This document shows positions 1 to 8,768 of a DNA stretch of 58,943 bases, one piece after another (position 1 is the first letter of the stretch; each line of letters begins with the position of its first letter). The notes beneath the pieces were generated by a model that saw nothing but the letters and a program-made list of their open reading frames with translations, had not been told where the DNA came from and did no database searches. The position numbers were made by a program, and so were the translations under genes. Source of the stretch: Bacteroidales bacterium (GTDB lineage: Bacteria > Bacteroidota > Bacteroidia > Bacteroidales > VadinHA17); contig JAUYBT010000144.1 in assembly GCA_030692905.1 (NCBI GenBank), forward strand, positions 1 through 58,943, written 5' to 3'.

Positions 1-3000
1 TGCATCGCATTTTCTGCTGATTCCTTCGGTAAGGCGATCAACCCGCTAAGATCAAGATTTCTGATCTTCCAGTGATTAACTTCAGGGTTTCTTTCCAGAA
101 GATCAAACCGGCCAATTATATCATCCATTTTTCTGTAACCCAATTCGGCGAGGTGTTCACGCACCTCTTCTGCTAAAAAGTGGAAAAATGTCACAAGGTT
201 GTCGGCTTTTCCTTTGAACCGTTTTCTGAGTTCGGGATTCTGGGTCGCCACTCCGACAGGACAGGTATTGAGATGACATTTGCGCATCATCACACAACCC
301 AGGACAATGAGAGCACTTGTTGAAAATCCAAATTCCTCGGCTCCCATTAATGCTGTCATTATCACATCCTTTCCGCTCTTCAATTGGCCATCGGCCTGGA
401 GGATCACTTTCCTGCGCAGGTTATTCATTACAAGAGTTTGTTGTGATTCTGTAAGACCCAGCTCAAGGGGCAATCCGGCATGTTTAATTGATGACGATGG
501 GCTGGCACCCGTTCCCCCTTCATAACCACTAATCGTGATAAGGTCGGCACCAGCTTTGGTAACGCCGGCAGCTATTGTTCCAACCCCACTCTCTGAAACC
601 AGTTTCACACTGATTTTTGCTTTAGGATTGACATTCTTCAGGTCGAAGATAAGTTGCGAAAGATCTTCAATTGAATAGATATCATGGTGTGGTGGTGGAG
701 AGATAAGCGTAATACCTGGTATTGAATATCTTGTTTTGGCAATAATCTTATCAACCTTATGTCCGGGTAGCTGTCCGCCCTCTCCGGGTTTTGCCCCCTG
801 GGCAATTTTAATCTGTATCTCATCAGCATTAACAAGGTATTCTGTCGTTACCCCAAAACGGCCGCTTGCTACCTGCTTGATGGAGCTTCTTACACTGTCG
901 CCGTTTTCGAGTGGTTTGAACCGTACCGGATCCTCGCCACCTTCGCCGGTGTTGCTACGGCCACCAATACGGTTCATTGCGATAGCGATTGTTTCATGAG
1001 CTTCACGGCTGATGGAACCATAAGACATTGCCCCTGTAACAAACCGCTTCATAATCCGCTCTGCAGGTTCAACCTCATCAAGAGAGATTGGATTAGTTTT
1101 CATTCTTAACAAGCCTCGTATAAAACCAGGGCTTGCTGTATCGTCATTCACCCGCTTGCTGTATTCTTTGAACTTATTGTAATCACCTGTTTTAGTGCTC
1201 CATTGAAGCAATGAAATGGTTTCCGGGTTCCATGCATGATGTTCTCCATATTTTCGGTAAGAATAGATTCCTTCGGTAAATATTTCGGATTGTTGTTCCT
1301 CAATAAAAGCTTTCCTGTGTGGGATCAAAACCTCCTCGGCTATCTCGTTCATTCCGATACCCTCAATTCTTGAGATTGTACCGGTAAAGTATTTATTAAT
1401 TACATCAGAGTGAATGCCAACAGCTTCGAATATCTGAGATGACCGGTAACTCCTGAGTGTACTGATCCCCATTTTTGACATTATCTTAAGGATTCCCTTA
1501 TTGACAGCATGAACATAGTTCTCTTCTGCTTTCTGATAATCGAGCTGGATTGCCTTCTCTTTCACAAGTTTGTCAATGATAGCAAAGCACATATAGGGAT
1601 TAATAATGCTTGCTCCATAGCCGAAAAGAAGGGCAAAGTGCATTACCTCACGGGGTTCTGCAGATTCCACAACAATGTCGATCTGCATCCTTTTGCGTTT
1701 TTTAATCAGGTGGTGATGCACGGCAGATACAGCCAGTAAAGATGGTATTGGTGCAATGTTTTCATTTATATCGCGGTCGGAAAGGATGATATAATTTTTC
1801 CCTTCATCAACAGCTCTTTCTGCATCAATACATAATTGTTCCACAGCGCTTTGCAAGCCTTCAGCGCCTTTAAGGGCATCAAAATGCAATAACAGGTTTG
1901 CAGCTGAAAATCCTTTATATCTTAAGTTTTTAACTACCTGGAAGTAGGTATTGGATATAACAGGATTTCTGAACCGCACCATTTTAACGTGATCGGGTGA
2001 TGTTTCAAGAAGGTTCTGTTGCAACGAACCCAGATAACCTGAAAGAGTCATTACCAGCTCCTCCCTGATAGGATCGATTGGAGGGTTTGTCACCTGGGCA
2101 AACAACTGCTTGAAATAGTTAAACAATCTGTAGTGCTTTCTTGATAGAACAGCAACAGGTACATCGTTGCCCATTGAACCAATAGGCTCTTTTCCTGTAG
2201 CGGCCATCTCCCTGATAATCCTGTCAGTTTCCTCCATTGAGTAATTGAAGGAAGTTATATATTTATTATACTGATCTCCCATTTCAGGTGTCTCCTGGTG
2301 ACCTGTTTCAATCTCTTCGAGGTTAACCATGTTCTGCTGAATCCATTGTCCGTATGGAAATTCTCCGGCAAGTTTGGCCTTAAGTTCCTCATCATAAAAA
2401 ATCTTGCCGGCTTCGGTATCAACGAGGAGCATTTTTCCGGGTTTCAACCGTCCTTTTTCCCTTATCTCCTCAGGGGCAAAAGTCTGCACCCCGGCTTCTG
2501 ATCCCATAACAATCAGGTCATTTGTTGTTACAACATATCTCGATGGCCGGAGCCCGTTCCTGTCAAGCATTCCACCTATGTAACGGCCATCAGAAAATAT
2601 AAGTGAAGCAGGACCATCCCATGGTTCCAGAAAGGTTGAATGATAATGATAGAAAGCCCTTAATCCGGTGGAGATTGGATTCTTTGCATTTATTGATTCG
2701 GGAATAAGAACCGACATTGCATAGGGAAGTGATTTCCCGCTCATTATAAGAAATTCCAGCACATTATCGAGAGAGGCAGAATCACTCTTATCAGGTTCAA
2801 TAATCGGATATAATCTTGAGAGGTCGCCCAGCTTGTCGGATTTAAGAATTGATTCTCTTGCCTCCATCCAGAAGCGGTTGCCTTTGATTGTGTTGATCTC
2901 GCCGTTATGTCCAAGCATCCGAAAGGGTTGTGCAAGATCCCAACTTGGAAAGGTGTTGGTACTGAACCGGGAATGGACCAGGGCAATTGCACTCTGTAAT

Positions 3001-3647
3001 CTTTCATCATTCAGGTCGAGAAAGTACTCTCCAAGTTGCATTGATGTCAGCATGCCTTTATATACAAGTACTTTTGTAGAAAGACTCGGGATATAGAAAA
3101 AATTCTTTTGTTTAAGGTCCGAATTACGGATCATATTTTCAGTCCGTTTCCTGATAATATATAATTTACGTTCCAGATCTTCCTGAGGAATATCGGCTCC
3201 TATAAGAATTTGCAGGATATCGGGTTCAGCAGCACGGGATATTTCACCAATGACGGAGTTATTGCGTGGTACATCGCGAAAACCAATCAGATTGACTTCT
3301 TCTTCCCTGATAATATTGAGAAGGATCTCCCGGCACTTTGTTGCATCAGAACTATCCTGGGGAAAGAATACAAGGCCTGTTCCAAACTGACCTGCGGGAG
3401 GGAGTGAAAAGCCCTGAATGAGGTAAAAATCACGCGGAACCTGTATCAGCACACCTGCCCCATCGCCTGTTTTACTGTCGGCTCCTTCTGCACCCCTATG
3501 TGTCATGTTTGCGAGTATATCAAGTCCCTGCCTGATAATGGAATGAGATTTTTTCCCTTTCAGATGTGCAACAAATCCGATTCCGCAATTCTCATGCTCA
3601 AACTCCTGCCGGTACAATCCCTGCTGTTGTGGCCGTTCTGTTTTCAT
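1..3647 (-). CDS. gltB: Glutamate synthase large subunit, 3' end cut by window edge
   Basis: Large subunit of glutamate synthase, which transfers the amide nitrogen of glutamine to 2-oxoglutarate. The frame is open from ATG at 3647 to the left edge, giving 1,215 residues; the family is usually about 1,500, so the C-terminal beta-helix region is missing. A short propeptide ends before Cys21 (context ENCGIGF), the nucleophile of the class II amidotransferase domain. The FMN-binding synthase domain shows GEGGEDPVRF and YEGGTGASP. The three Fe-S cysteines are at residues 1118, 1124 and 1129 (C-x5-C-x4-C). I checked the frame at the start, near 1.8 kb and at the edge and found no shift. A gltD partner would lie outside the window. 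A hairpin with a U-tract sits in the leader. Confidence 0.95.
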   Translation of the reverse strand, partial: MKTERPQQQGLYRQEFEHENCGIGFVAHLKGKKSHSIIRQGLDILANMTHRGAEGADSKTGDGAGVLIQVPRDFYLIQGFSLPPAGQFGTGLVFFPQDSSDATKCREILLNIIREEEVNLIGFRDVPRNNSVIGEISRAAEPDILQILIGADIPQEDLERKLYIIRKRTENMIRNSDLKQKNFFYIPSLSTKVLVYKGMLTSMQLGEYFLDLNDERLQSAIALVHSRFSTNTFPSWDLAQPFRMLGHNGEINTIKGNRFWMEARESILKSDKLGDLSRLYPIIEPDKSDSASLDNVLEFLIMSGKSLPYAMSVLIPESINAKNPISTGLRAFYHYHSTFLEPWDGPASLIFSDGRYIGGMLDRNGLRPSRYVVTTNDLIVMGSEAGVQTFAPEEIREKGRLKPGKMLLVDTEAGKIFYDEELKAKLAGEFPYGQWIQQNMVNLEEIETGHQETPEMGDQYNKYITSFNYSMEETDRIIREMAATGKEPIGSMGNDVPVAVLSRKHYRLFNYFKQLFAQVTNPPIDPIREELVMTLSGYLGSLQQNLLETSPDHVKMVRFRNPVISNTYFQVVKNLRYKGFSAANLLLHFDALKGAEGLQSAVEQLCIDAERAVDEGKNYIILSDRDINENIAPIPSLLAVSAVHHHLIKKRKRMQIDIVVESAEPREVMHFALLFGYGASIINPYMCFAIIDKLVKEKAIQLDYQKAEENYVHAVNKGILKIMSKMGISTLRSYRSSQIFEAVGIHSDVINKYFTGTISRIEGIGMNEIAEEVLIPHRKAFIEEQQSEIFTEGIYSYRKYGEHHAWNPETISLLQWSTKTGDYNKFKEYSKRVNDDTASPGFIRGLLRMKTNPISLDEVEPAERIMKRFVTGAMSYGSISREAHETIAIAMNRIGGRSNTGEGGEDPVRFKPLENGDSVRSSIKQVASGRFGVTTEYLVNADEIQIKIAQGAKPGEGGQLPGHKVDKIIAKTRYSIPGITLISPPPHHDIYSIEDLSQLIFDLKNVNPKAKISVKLVSESGVGTIAAGVTKAGADLITISGYEGGTGASPSSSIKHAGLPLELGLTESQQTLVMNNLRRKVILQADGQLKSGKDVIMTALMGAEEFGFSTSALIVLGCVMMRKCHLNTCPVGVATQNPELRKRFKGKADNLVTFFHFLAEEVREHLAELGYRKMDDIIGRFDLLERNPEVNHWKIRNLDLSGLIALPKESAENAM

Positions 3648-3652
3648 AATAT

Positions 3653-3751
3653 TTACCTTACGTTTCTTTCTCTGCTTTTTATACAAAAAAACCGTTCTCT
3701 GTTTTTCCAGAGAACGGTCATCCCTAATCCGATACCAATTACCATTCTCAT
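3653..3751 (-). CDS. Possible 32-residue leader peptide upstream of gltB
   Basis: A short frame opens at ATG 3751 (second ATG at 3745) and stops five bases before the gltB start. It reads MRMVIGIGLGMTVLW and then runs through both arms of the hairpin at 3691-3718. A leader frame spanning a terminator-like hairpin is the layout of ribosome-mediated attenuation, but the peptide has one Glu pair and no Gln run, so the amino acid sensed, if any, is not obvious. It could equally be a chance frame in the leader. Confidence 0.3.
   Translation of the reverse strand: MRMVIGIGLGMTVLWKNRERFFCIKSRERNVR
3691..3718 (-). terminator. Terminator/attenuator-like hairpin in the gltB leader
   Basis: On the minus strand the arms ACCGTTCTCTG and CAGAGAACGGT pair perfectly (11 bp) around a 6-nt loop and are followed directly by a run of T. 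The hairpin ends 43 bases before the gltB ATG and has no minus-strand gene upstream to terminate, so a leader attenuator is more likely than an ordinary terminator. On the plus strand it is not followed by T residues. Confidence 0.6.
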
Positions 3752-3829
3752 TCAGTTCCAATTAACCTTTTAATGAGGCGTAATGATAAGTTGGATTTAA
3801 AACTATTCATTTATGTTAACATTTACCGA

Positions 3830-3837
3830 CAAATATA
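3830..3837 (-). promoter_or_regulatory. Bacteroidota -7 element upstream of gltB
   Basis: TATATTTG on the minus strand fits the TAnnTTTG consensus of the phylum's primary sigma factor. TTTG copies lie 13 and 23 bases further upstream, neither at the preferred 19-21 spacing, so the -33 box is uncertain. This would put the gltB transcript start near 3825, with a leader of about 180 bases containing the hairpin. The rest of the 3648-4098 gap is AT-rich and shows no gene. Confidence 0.4.
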
Positions 3838-4098
3838 TTACTTATTCTTACAAATTATCACAAATGTGAATAAAAATATTAATAAATAGTAACAGAAATA
3901 TTTAATGAAAGCCCATCAGAACTAAACATTCCAGCATCTTTTATTGTTCCCGTATATGGTGAACTCAGATGGCTCAAGATAAGGAGACAGGCAGGTTATT
4001 TTAATATGCACGAGTTATCAAATTCTGAAAATGTAATAGGTATTGGATGTTTTTTTCTATATTTGAAATACCTTTTTATTAACTTAAAATATAAAGCC

Positions 4099-4212
4099 AT
4101 GTCACACGAAAAAGCTAAAGAACAGACGAAGAACAAGAAAGAGCCGACGAAAAATCTGAAAGAAAAACGCGCTGCTAAAAAAGCTAAAAAAGAAGAAAAA
4201 AAGAGACAATAA
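4099..4212 (+). CDS. Lysine-rich micro-protein (37 aa)
   Basis: Encodes a 37-residue protein starting MSHEKAKEQTKNKK and made mostly of Lys, Glu, Ala and Thr; it is strongly basic, has no membrane segment and is probably disordered. I chose ATG 4099 over the upstream in-frame ATG 4006, because the extra N-terminus is unlike the rest and the element TATATTTG (4058-4065), a plausible -7 box, lies between the two. It is convergent with the cold-shock gene and shares its terminator. Similar tiny lysine-rich proteins occur near cold-shock genes in Bacteroidota, from memory. Function unknown; nucleic-acid binding is only a guess. Confidence 0.6.
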   Translation: MSHEKAKEQTKNKKEPTKNLKEKRAAKKAKKEEKKRQ

Positions 4213-4213
4213 A

Positions 4214-4236
4214 AAAGCCCCGACTCGCGGGGCTTT
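4214..4236. terminator. Bidirectional terminator between micro-protein and csp genes
   Basis: Arms AAAGCCCCG and CGGGGCTTT form a 9-bp stem with a 5-nt loop. The minus-strand reading is followed by six T residues, so it should work best for the leftward cold-shock gene; the plus-strand reading ends in only three T, all within the stem. Confidence 0.8.
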
Positions 4237-4261
4237 GAATAATAAATCTTTGTATAGATAA

Positions 4262-4453
4262 CTAAGCTAGTCTTACGTCTACTGCATTAATTCCTTTTTT
4301 GCCTTCCTGAAGTTCAAATGTAACTTCATCATTCTCTTTAATCTGATCTTTCAGACCAGATACGTGTACAAAATATTCATTATCCGAATCTGCATCTTTA
4401 ATGAATCCGAATCCTTTTGATACATTAAAAAATTTAACTGTTCCTTTGTTCAT
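4262..4453 (-). CDS. Cold-shock domain protein (CspA family)
   Basis: A 63-residue single-domain cold-shock protein that binds single-stranded RNA and DNA through an OB fold. RNP1 is KGFGFI (13-18) and RNP2 is YFVHVS (27-32), both intact. Length is typical of the family (about 65-70). It is transcribed divergently from the carboxypeptidase gene, with 164 bases between the two starts; a long leader is common for csp genes but I could not assign a promoter. Confidence 0.93.
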   Translation of the reverse strand: MNKGTVKFFNVSKGFGFIKDADSDNEYFVHVSGLKDQIKENDEVTFELQEGKKGINAVDVRLA

Positions 4454-4617
4454 TTTATTCTGTTTTTAAAATTAGTGCCGCAAGCTACGTAATAAATTTG
4501 AATTAATCCAAATTATTTTATAGTAATCTGATATTTAATTGATTTATTCAGATAATGTGATATCATTCTGTCACCAATAAAAATATTTCTACTTTTATCG
4601 CCTGAATAATAAATAAT

Positions 4618-6273
4618 ATGAAAAGACTTCTTCTTATCGGTTTAGCTATTTACCTATCGGGTCCGCAGGCATTCAGTCAGGAGAAATTTCAGACCATAGC
4701 TGAAAAATCGGATTATAAATCCACATCAGACTATGAGGATGTAATGATCTTTATTGATCAGTTGAAAAAGTCATCCGACTATATCAGAGTTGAGAATATT
4801 GCTACTTCCGTTGAGGGACGGGAAATCCCTCTGTTGATAATCGGAAACCCTTTGCCAAAGTCGCCGAAGGACCTTGCAAATGACAAAAGGATTGTAGTAT
4901 ATGTGCAGGCAAATATTCATGCCGGAGAAGTTGAGGGTAAAGAGGCCACATTAATGTTTGCCAGGGATCTGCTTAAAGATAAAAACCCCGGACTCTTTGA
5001 AAATGTAGTTTTGCTTATCTGTCCTCTGTTTAATCCTGATGGAAACGAGAAGATCAATCCCCTTAACAGGACCAATCAGAATGGCCCTGTCAATGGTGTC
5101 GGAGTGAGATATAATGGTCAGTTCCTCGATCTGAACCGCGATGCCATGAAGGCTGAATCACCCGAAGTGAAAGGGGTATTAACCAATGTTTTTAACCGCT
5201 GGGATCCGTCTGTTTTTATGGATTGCCATACAACAAACGGATCGTATCATGTGGAACCGGTGACTTTCACATGGATGGTGAATCCTAATGGTGATAACTC
5301 ATTGATATCTTATATGCGCGATAAGATGATGCCGGAAATGTCGAAGACACTTTTTAGTAAGCATAAAGTTGAAAACTGTTTTTATGGTGAATTCTACGAT
5401 ATGATGGATCCGGAAAAAGGCTGGGTCCTCGATGCTTCCGAACCCCGCTACATGAGCAACTATTCCGGTATCCGGAACAGACTGGGGATCCTTAATGAAA
5501 ATTATGTTTATTCCGATTTCAGGTCACGCGTTCTTGGTTGCTATTATTTAATCAATTCTTTACTTGATTATGCATCAACTCATAATGCCGAAATTCTAAA
5601 CCTGTTAAAGGATGTTGATAGCAGGACAATTGCCCGTGGAATAAGTCCTGCTGTAACCGATTCGTTTGCAGTAGAATACAAGGTAAGGCCTGCTCCGGAA
5701 AAGGTGACTGTGAAGACATTTGAGGCAGATCTTGTTACCGATGCAAACGGAAGAAGAAGTTATAAGAAGAGCGACAGGCAGAGGAATGTCACAATTCCTT
5801 ATTATATTGATTATTTCCCTACTAAAAGCGTCAGTTTCCCATTTGCTTACCTGGTAACTACCAGCGATCCGGAGATTATCGGTCTGCTCAGGATGCATGG
5901 CATCAAAATTGAAAAACTGACGAAAAATTCCAGAATAGAGGTTCTCCGCTTTGAAATCAGCGAACTGAAAGGAGCCGCAAGATTAAACCAGGGGCATTAT
6001 ACAAATACTGTTAAAGGTAGATATCTGAAGGAGACAATTGATTTTCCAGCCGGGACAATTGTAGTCAAAACAGCTCAGCCACTTGCTAATGTAGCAGCTT
6101 ATTTGCTTGAACCACAGTCAAATGATGGAATGTTGACATGGAATTTCTTTGACCGGTATCTTGTACCTCAATGGGGTATGGGATATAATCTGTTTCCTGT
6201 ATATAAGTTGATGGATAGGATTGATCTGAAAACAACTGAATTGAAGTATAGAGGGGGAGATTTGAATCCGTGA
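4618..6273 (+). CDS. Secreted M14-family zinc carboxypeptidase
   Basis: Zinc metallopeptidase of family M14, expected to remove C-terminal residues from peptides outside the cytoplasm. Residues 1-20 form a signal peptide (cleavage near AFSQ). The zinc ligands are His101 and Glu104 (HAGE) and His204 (DCHTTNGS); Glu294 in ILNENY is the likely catalytic base. After about residue 340 comes a C-terminal region of unclear fold, common in large Bacteroidota M14 proteins. The gene stands alone between the cold-shock gene and a repeat-rich gap. Substrate is not predictable. Confidence 0.85.
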   Translation: MKRLLLIGLAIYLSGPQAFSQEKFQTIAEKSDYKSTSDYEDVMIFIDQLKKSSDYIRVENIATSVEGREIPLLIIGNPLPKSPKDLANDKRIVVYVQANIHAGEVEGKEATLMFARDLLKDKNPGLFENVVLLICPLFNPDGNEKINPLNRTNQNGPVNGVGVRYNGQFLDLNRDAMKAESPEVKGVLTNVFNRWDPSVFMDCHTTNGSYHVEPVTFTWMVNPNGDNSLISYMRDKMMPEMSKTLFSKHKVENCFYGEFYDMMDPEKGWVLDASEPRYMSNYSGIRNRLGILNENYVYSDFRSRVLGCYYLINSLLDYASTHNAEILNLLKDVDSRTIARGISPAVTDSFAVEYKVRPAPEKVTVKTFEADLVTDANGRRSYKKSDRQRNVTIPYYIDYFPTKSVSFPFAYLVTTSDPEIIGLLRMHGIKIEKLTKNSRIEVLRFEISELKGAARLNQGHYTNTVKGRYLKETIDFPAGTIVVKTAQPLANVAAYLLEPQSNDGMLTWNFFDRYLVPQWGMGYNLFPVYKLMDRIDLKTTELKYRGGDLNP

Positions 6274-6426
6274 AGCTCGGGAACTCCTTGGTTAAATGAA
6301 CAAACGAATGAAGAACAAACGAATGAAGAATTAAGAATTAAATCCGTGAACTCCTGGTAAAAAAAGAAGTCGGTAAATAAGGAAAGTAAAACGGCACAAC
6401 GCTAAACGCTGAACACTCAACGCTTT

Positions 6427-6640
6427 TCAGTGCCGTGTATATTTATCAAATACGGTGATTACCGGTAAAACATTTCCTTTTTCATCAAAAAAATCGCGTG
6501 TAGAACGGCCTCCCATAGTTCATGCTGTCGCAACCGGCATTTACTCCGTTGATTCCTGCCTGAACCAGTTCTGCGAAATTATCCCAGTTTGCAGGAATTC
6601 TTCCATCAGGCCATAACATCCCGTTGATCACCTCTATATA
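6427..6640 (-). pseudogene. Frameshifted 3' fragment of an unrecognised gene
   Basis: The minus strand carries protein-like text broken by one extra T: one frame reads NGMLWPDGRIPANWDNF and continues to NYGRP, then the next frame continues STRDFFDEKGNVLPVITVF and stops at 6427. The two halves join naturally across the shift near 6508, so this is the end of a decayed gene. I cannot name the family. No start remains; upstream of it lies a 28-bp palindrome. The rest of the 6274-6795 gap holds short direct repeats (ACAAACGAATGAAGAA) and the arginine decarboxylase promoter. Confidence 0.6.
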
Positions 6641-6656
6641 AATAATCAGAAATACC

Positions 6657-6684
6657 GTAGTGACAGGTCGCGACCTGTCACTAC
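6657..6684. repeat. REP-like perfect palindrome
   Basis: Fourteen-base arms GTAGTGACAGGTCG and CGACCTGTCACTAC form a perfect 28-base palindrome with no spacer. Its head GTAGTGAC resembles the GTAGGGAC head of the palindromes in and after the RAYT gene at 22.6-22.9 kb and the one after uvrA at 45.3 kb. Confidence 0.75.
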
Positions 6685-6732
6685 TACGTTAATTTGATTT
6701 TATTAACATGAATTCATCTTATTTTAATAACA

Positions 6733-6763
6733 TTGTAAAAAATACATTTTTTTCTAACCTTTG
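6733..6763 (+). promoter_or_regulatory. Promoter of arginine decarboxylase gene
   Basis: TTG at 6733-6735, a 19-base spacer, then TAACCTTTG at 6755-6763, a common variant of the Bacteroidota -33/-7 promoter. It lies 33 bases before the ATG at 6796. Confidence 0.55.
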
Positions 6764-6795
6764 CGGGCTGATTTACTAAAGCAAAATAACTGATC

Positions 6796-8688
6796 ATGAG
6801 AAAATGGAGAGTTGAAGATTCAGCAGAATTATATAACATAAATGGTTGGGGTGTTGATTACTTTTCGATTAATGAGAAAGGGAATGTCATTGTCACCCCT
6901 CAAAAGAATGGTACTTCAGTTGATCTTAAAGATCTGCTTGATAAACTGATACTGTCGGATGTTTCCACCCCTGTACTGGTAAGGTTCCCGGATATACTGG
7001 ATGACCGGATCATCAGCATATCGAGGTGTTTTAAATCGGCTTCAGAGGAGTACGGGTACAAAGCTCAGAACTTCATTATCTATCCGATTAAAGTCAATCA
7101 GATGAGGCCTGTTGTTGAAGAGATAGTAAGTCACGGAAAAAAATTCAACATAGGACTGGAAGCCGGATCCAAGCCTGAACTTCATGCTGTGATTGCAATC
7201 AATACTGATCCTGAATCGCTTATTATCTGCAACGGGTATAAAGATGAAGATTACATTGAGCTTGCACTTCTGGCTCAGAAGATGGGGAAACGAATATTTC
7301 TTGTCGTTGAAAAGCTCAATGAACTAAAGCTTATCACAACCATTGCTAAACGTCTGAAGATTAAGCCAAATCTTGGTATCAGGATTAAGCTTGCAAGTGT
7401 TGGAAGCGGAAAATGGGAGGATTCAGGAGGAGATATCAGCAAATTTGGTCTGACATCGAGTGAACTGCTTGAAGCAATCGATTTCATTGAGAAAAACAAA
7501 ATGAGAGATTGTGTCAAACTGATCCATTTTCATATCGGGAGTCAGGTTACAAAAATACGCCGGATAAAAATAGCGTTGCGCGAGGCTTCCCAATTTTATA
7601 TTCAGCTTCGTAAACTGGGCTTTAATGTGGAGTTTGTAGATATCGGGGGTGGTCTTGGTGTTGATTATGACGGAACGGGGTCATCAAACAGCGAAAGCAG
7701 TGTTAATTATACTATACAGGAGTATGTAAATGACTCCATAAGCACATTTGTTGATGCAAGCAATAAAAACAATATTCCACATCCGAATATCATTACCGAG
7801 TCAGGCCGGTCACTTACTGCCCATCATTCCGTGCTGATATTTGAGGTTCTTGAAACTACAACTCTTCCTTCATGGGATGCTGAAGACCTTATTAATGAAC
7901 ATGACCATGAACTTGTGAAAGAACTTTACCTGTTATGGGATAACTTTAATCAGTCAAGAATGCTTGAGACTTGGCACGATGCCCAGCAGATCAGGGAAGA
8001 GGCTCTTGACAGATTTAGTTTTGGACTTGTTGATCTGAAAACACGGGCTCAGATTGAACGGCTGTTCTGGTCCATCGCACGGAAAGTTTATCATATGGCC
8101 AATGTAACGAAGCATGTGCCGGAAGAGTTGCGCCAGATATCCAGGATACTGTCTGACAAATATTTCTGTAATTTTTCACTTTTCCAATCACTTCCTGATG
8201 CATGGGCAATAGATCAGATATTCCCGATAATGCCCATTCACAGACTTAATGAGGAACCTTTACGAAATGCCACAATCCAGGATATGACCTGCGATTCTGA
8301 TGGTAAGATTGACAACTTTATTTCAACACGCAATTCATCACACCATCTCCCGGTTCACTCTTTAAAAGGGAAAGAGCCATATTATCTGGGTGTGTTCCTT
8401 GTAGGAGCATACCAGGAGATACTAGGTGACCTTCACAACCTGTTTGGTGATACAAATGTTGTGCATGTTTCAGTTGATGATAATGGATACAAGATCGACC
8501 AGGTAATTGACGGAGAGACTGTTGCAGAAGTGCTGGAATATGTGCAGTACAACTCTAAAAAGATGGTGAGAACGGTTGAATCGTGGGTTACATCCTCTGT
8601 TAAGACCGGTATTATCACACTGGAGGAGGGTAAAGAGTTTCTTTCAAATTACCGTTCCGGTCTGTATGGATACACTTATCTGGAATAA
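6796..8688 (+). CDS. speA: Biosynthetic arginine decarboxylase
   Basis: PLP enzyme of fold III that decarboxylates arginine to agmatine, the first step of polyamine synthesis via agmatine. The 630-residue length matches SpeA. PLP-binding Lys99 lies in YPIKVNQ; further family motifs are HFHIGSQ near 245, GGGLGVDYDG near 284 (phosphate binding) and ESGRSLTAHH near 335. Start fixed by the conserved opening W-R-V-E-D-S and a promoter just upstream. No agmatinase or agmatine deiminase gene is next to it, so the pathway continues elsewhere. Confidence 0.95.
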   Translation: MRKWRVEDSAELYNINGWGVDYFSINEKGNVIVTPQKNGTSVDLKDLLDKLILSDVSTPVLVRFPDILDDRIISISRCFKSASEEYGYKAQNFIIYPIKVNQMRPVVEEIVSHGKKFNIGLEAGSKPELHAVIAINTDPESLIICNGYKDEDYIELALLAQKMGKRIFLVVEKLNELKLITTIAKRLKIKPNLGIRIKLASVGSGKWEDSGGDISKFGLTSSELLEAIDFIEKNKMRDCVKLIHFHIGSQVTKIRRIKIALREASQFYIQLRKLGFNVEFVDIGGGLGVDYDGTGSSNSESSVNYTIQEYVNDSISTFVDASNKNNIPHPNIITESGRSLTAHHSVLIFEVLETTTLPSWDAEDLINEHDHELVKELYLLWDNFNQSRMLETWHDAQQIREEALDRFSFGLVDLKTRAQIERLFWSIARKVYHMANVTKHVPEELRQISRILSDKYFCNFSLFQSLPDAWAIDQIFPIMPIHRLNEEPLRNATIQDMTCDSDGKIDNFISTRNSSHHLPVHSLKGKEPYYLGVFLVGAYQEILGDLHNLFGDTNVVHVSVDDNGYKIDQVIDGETVAEVLEYVQYNSKKMVRTVESWVTSSVKTGIITLEEGKEFLSNYRSGLYGYTYLE

Positions 8689-8768
8689 CAGGAAGGACTA
8701 ATTTTTATAGTTTTATCCCTTCAAAAATTTATTTGATCCATTCAGATCAGATTATGTGAAGCTAATGA

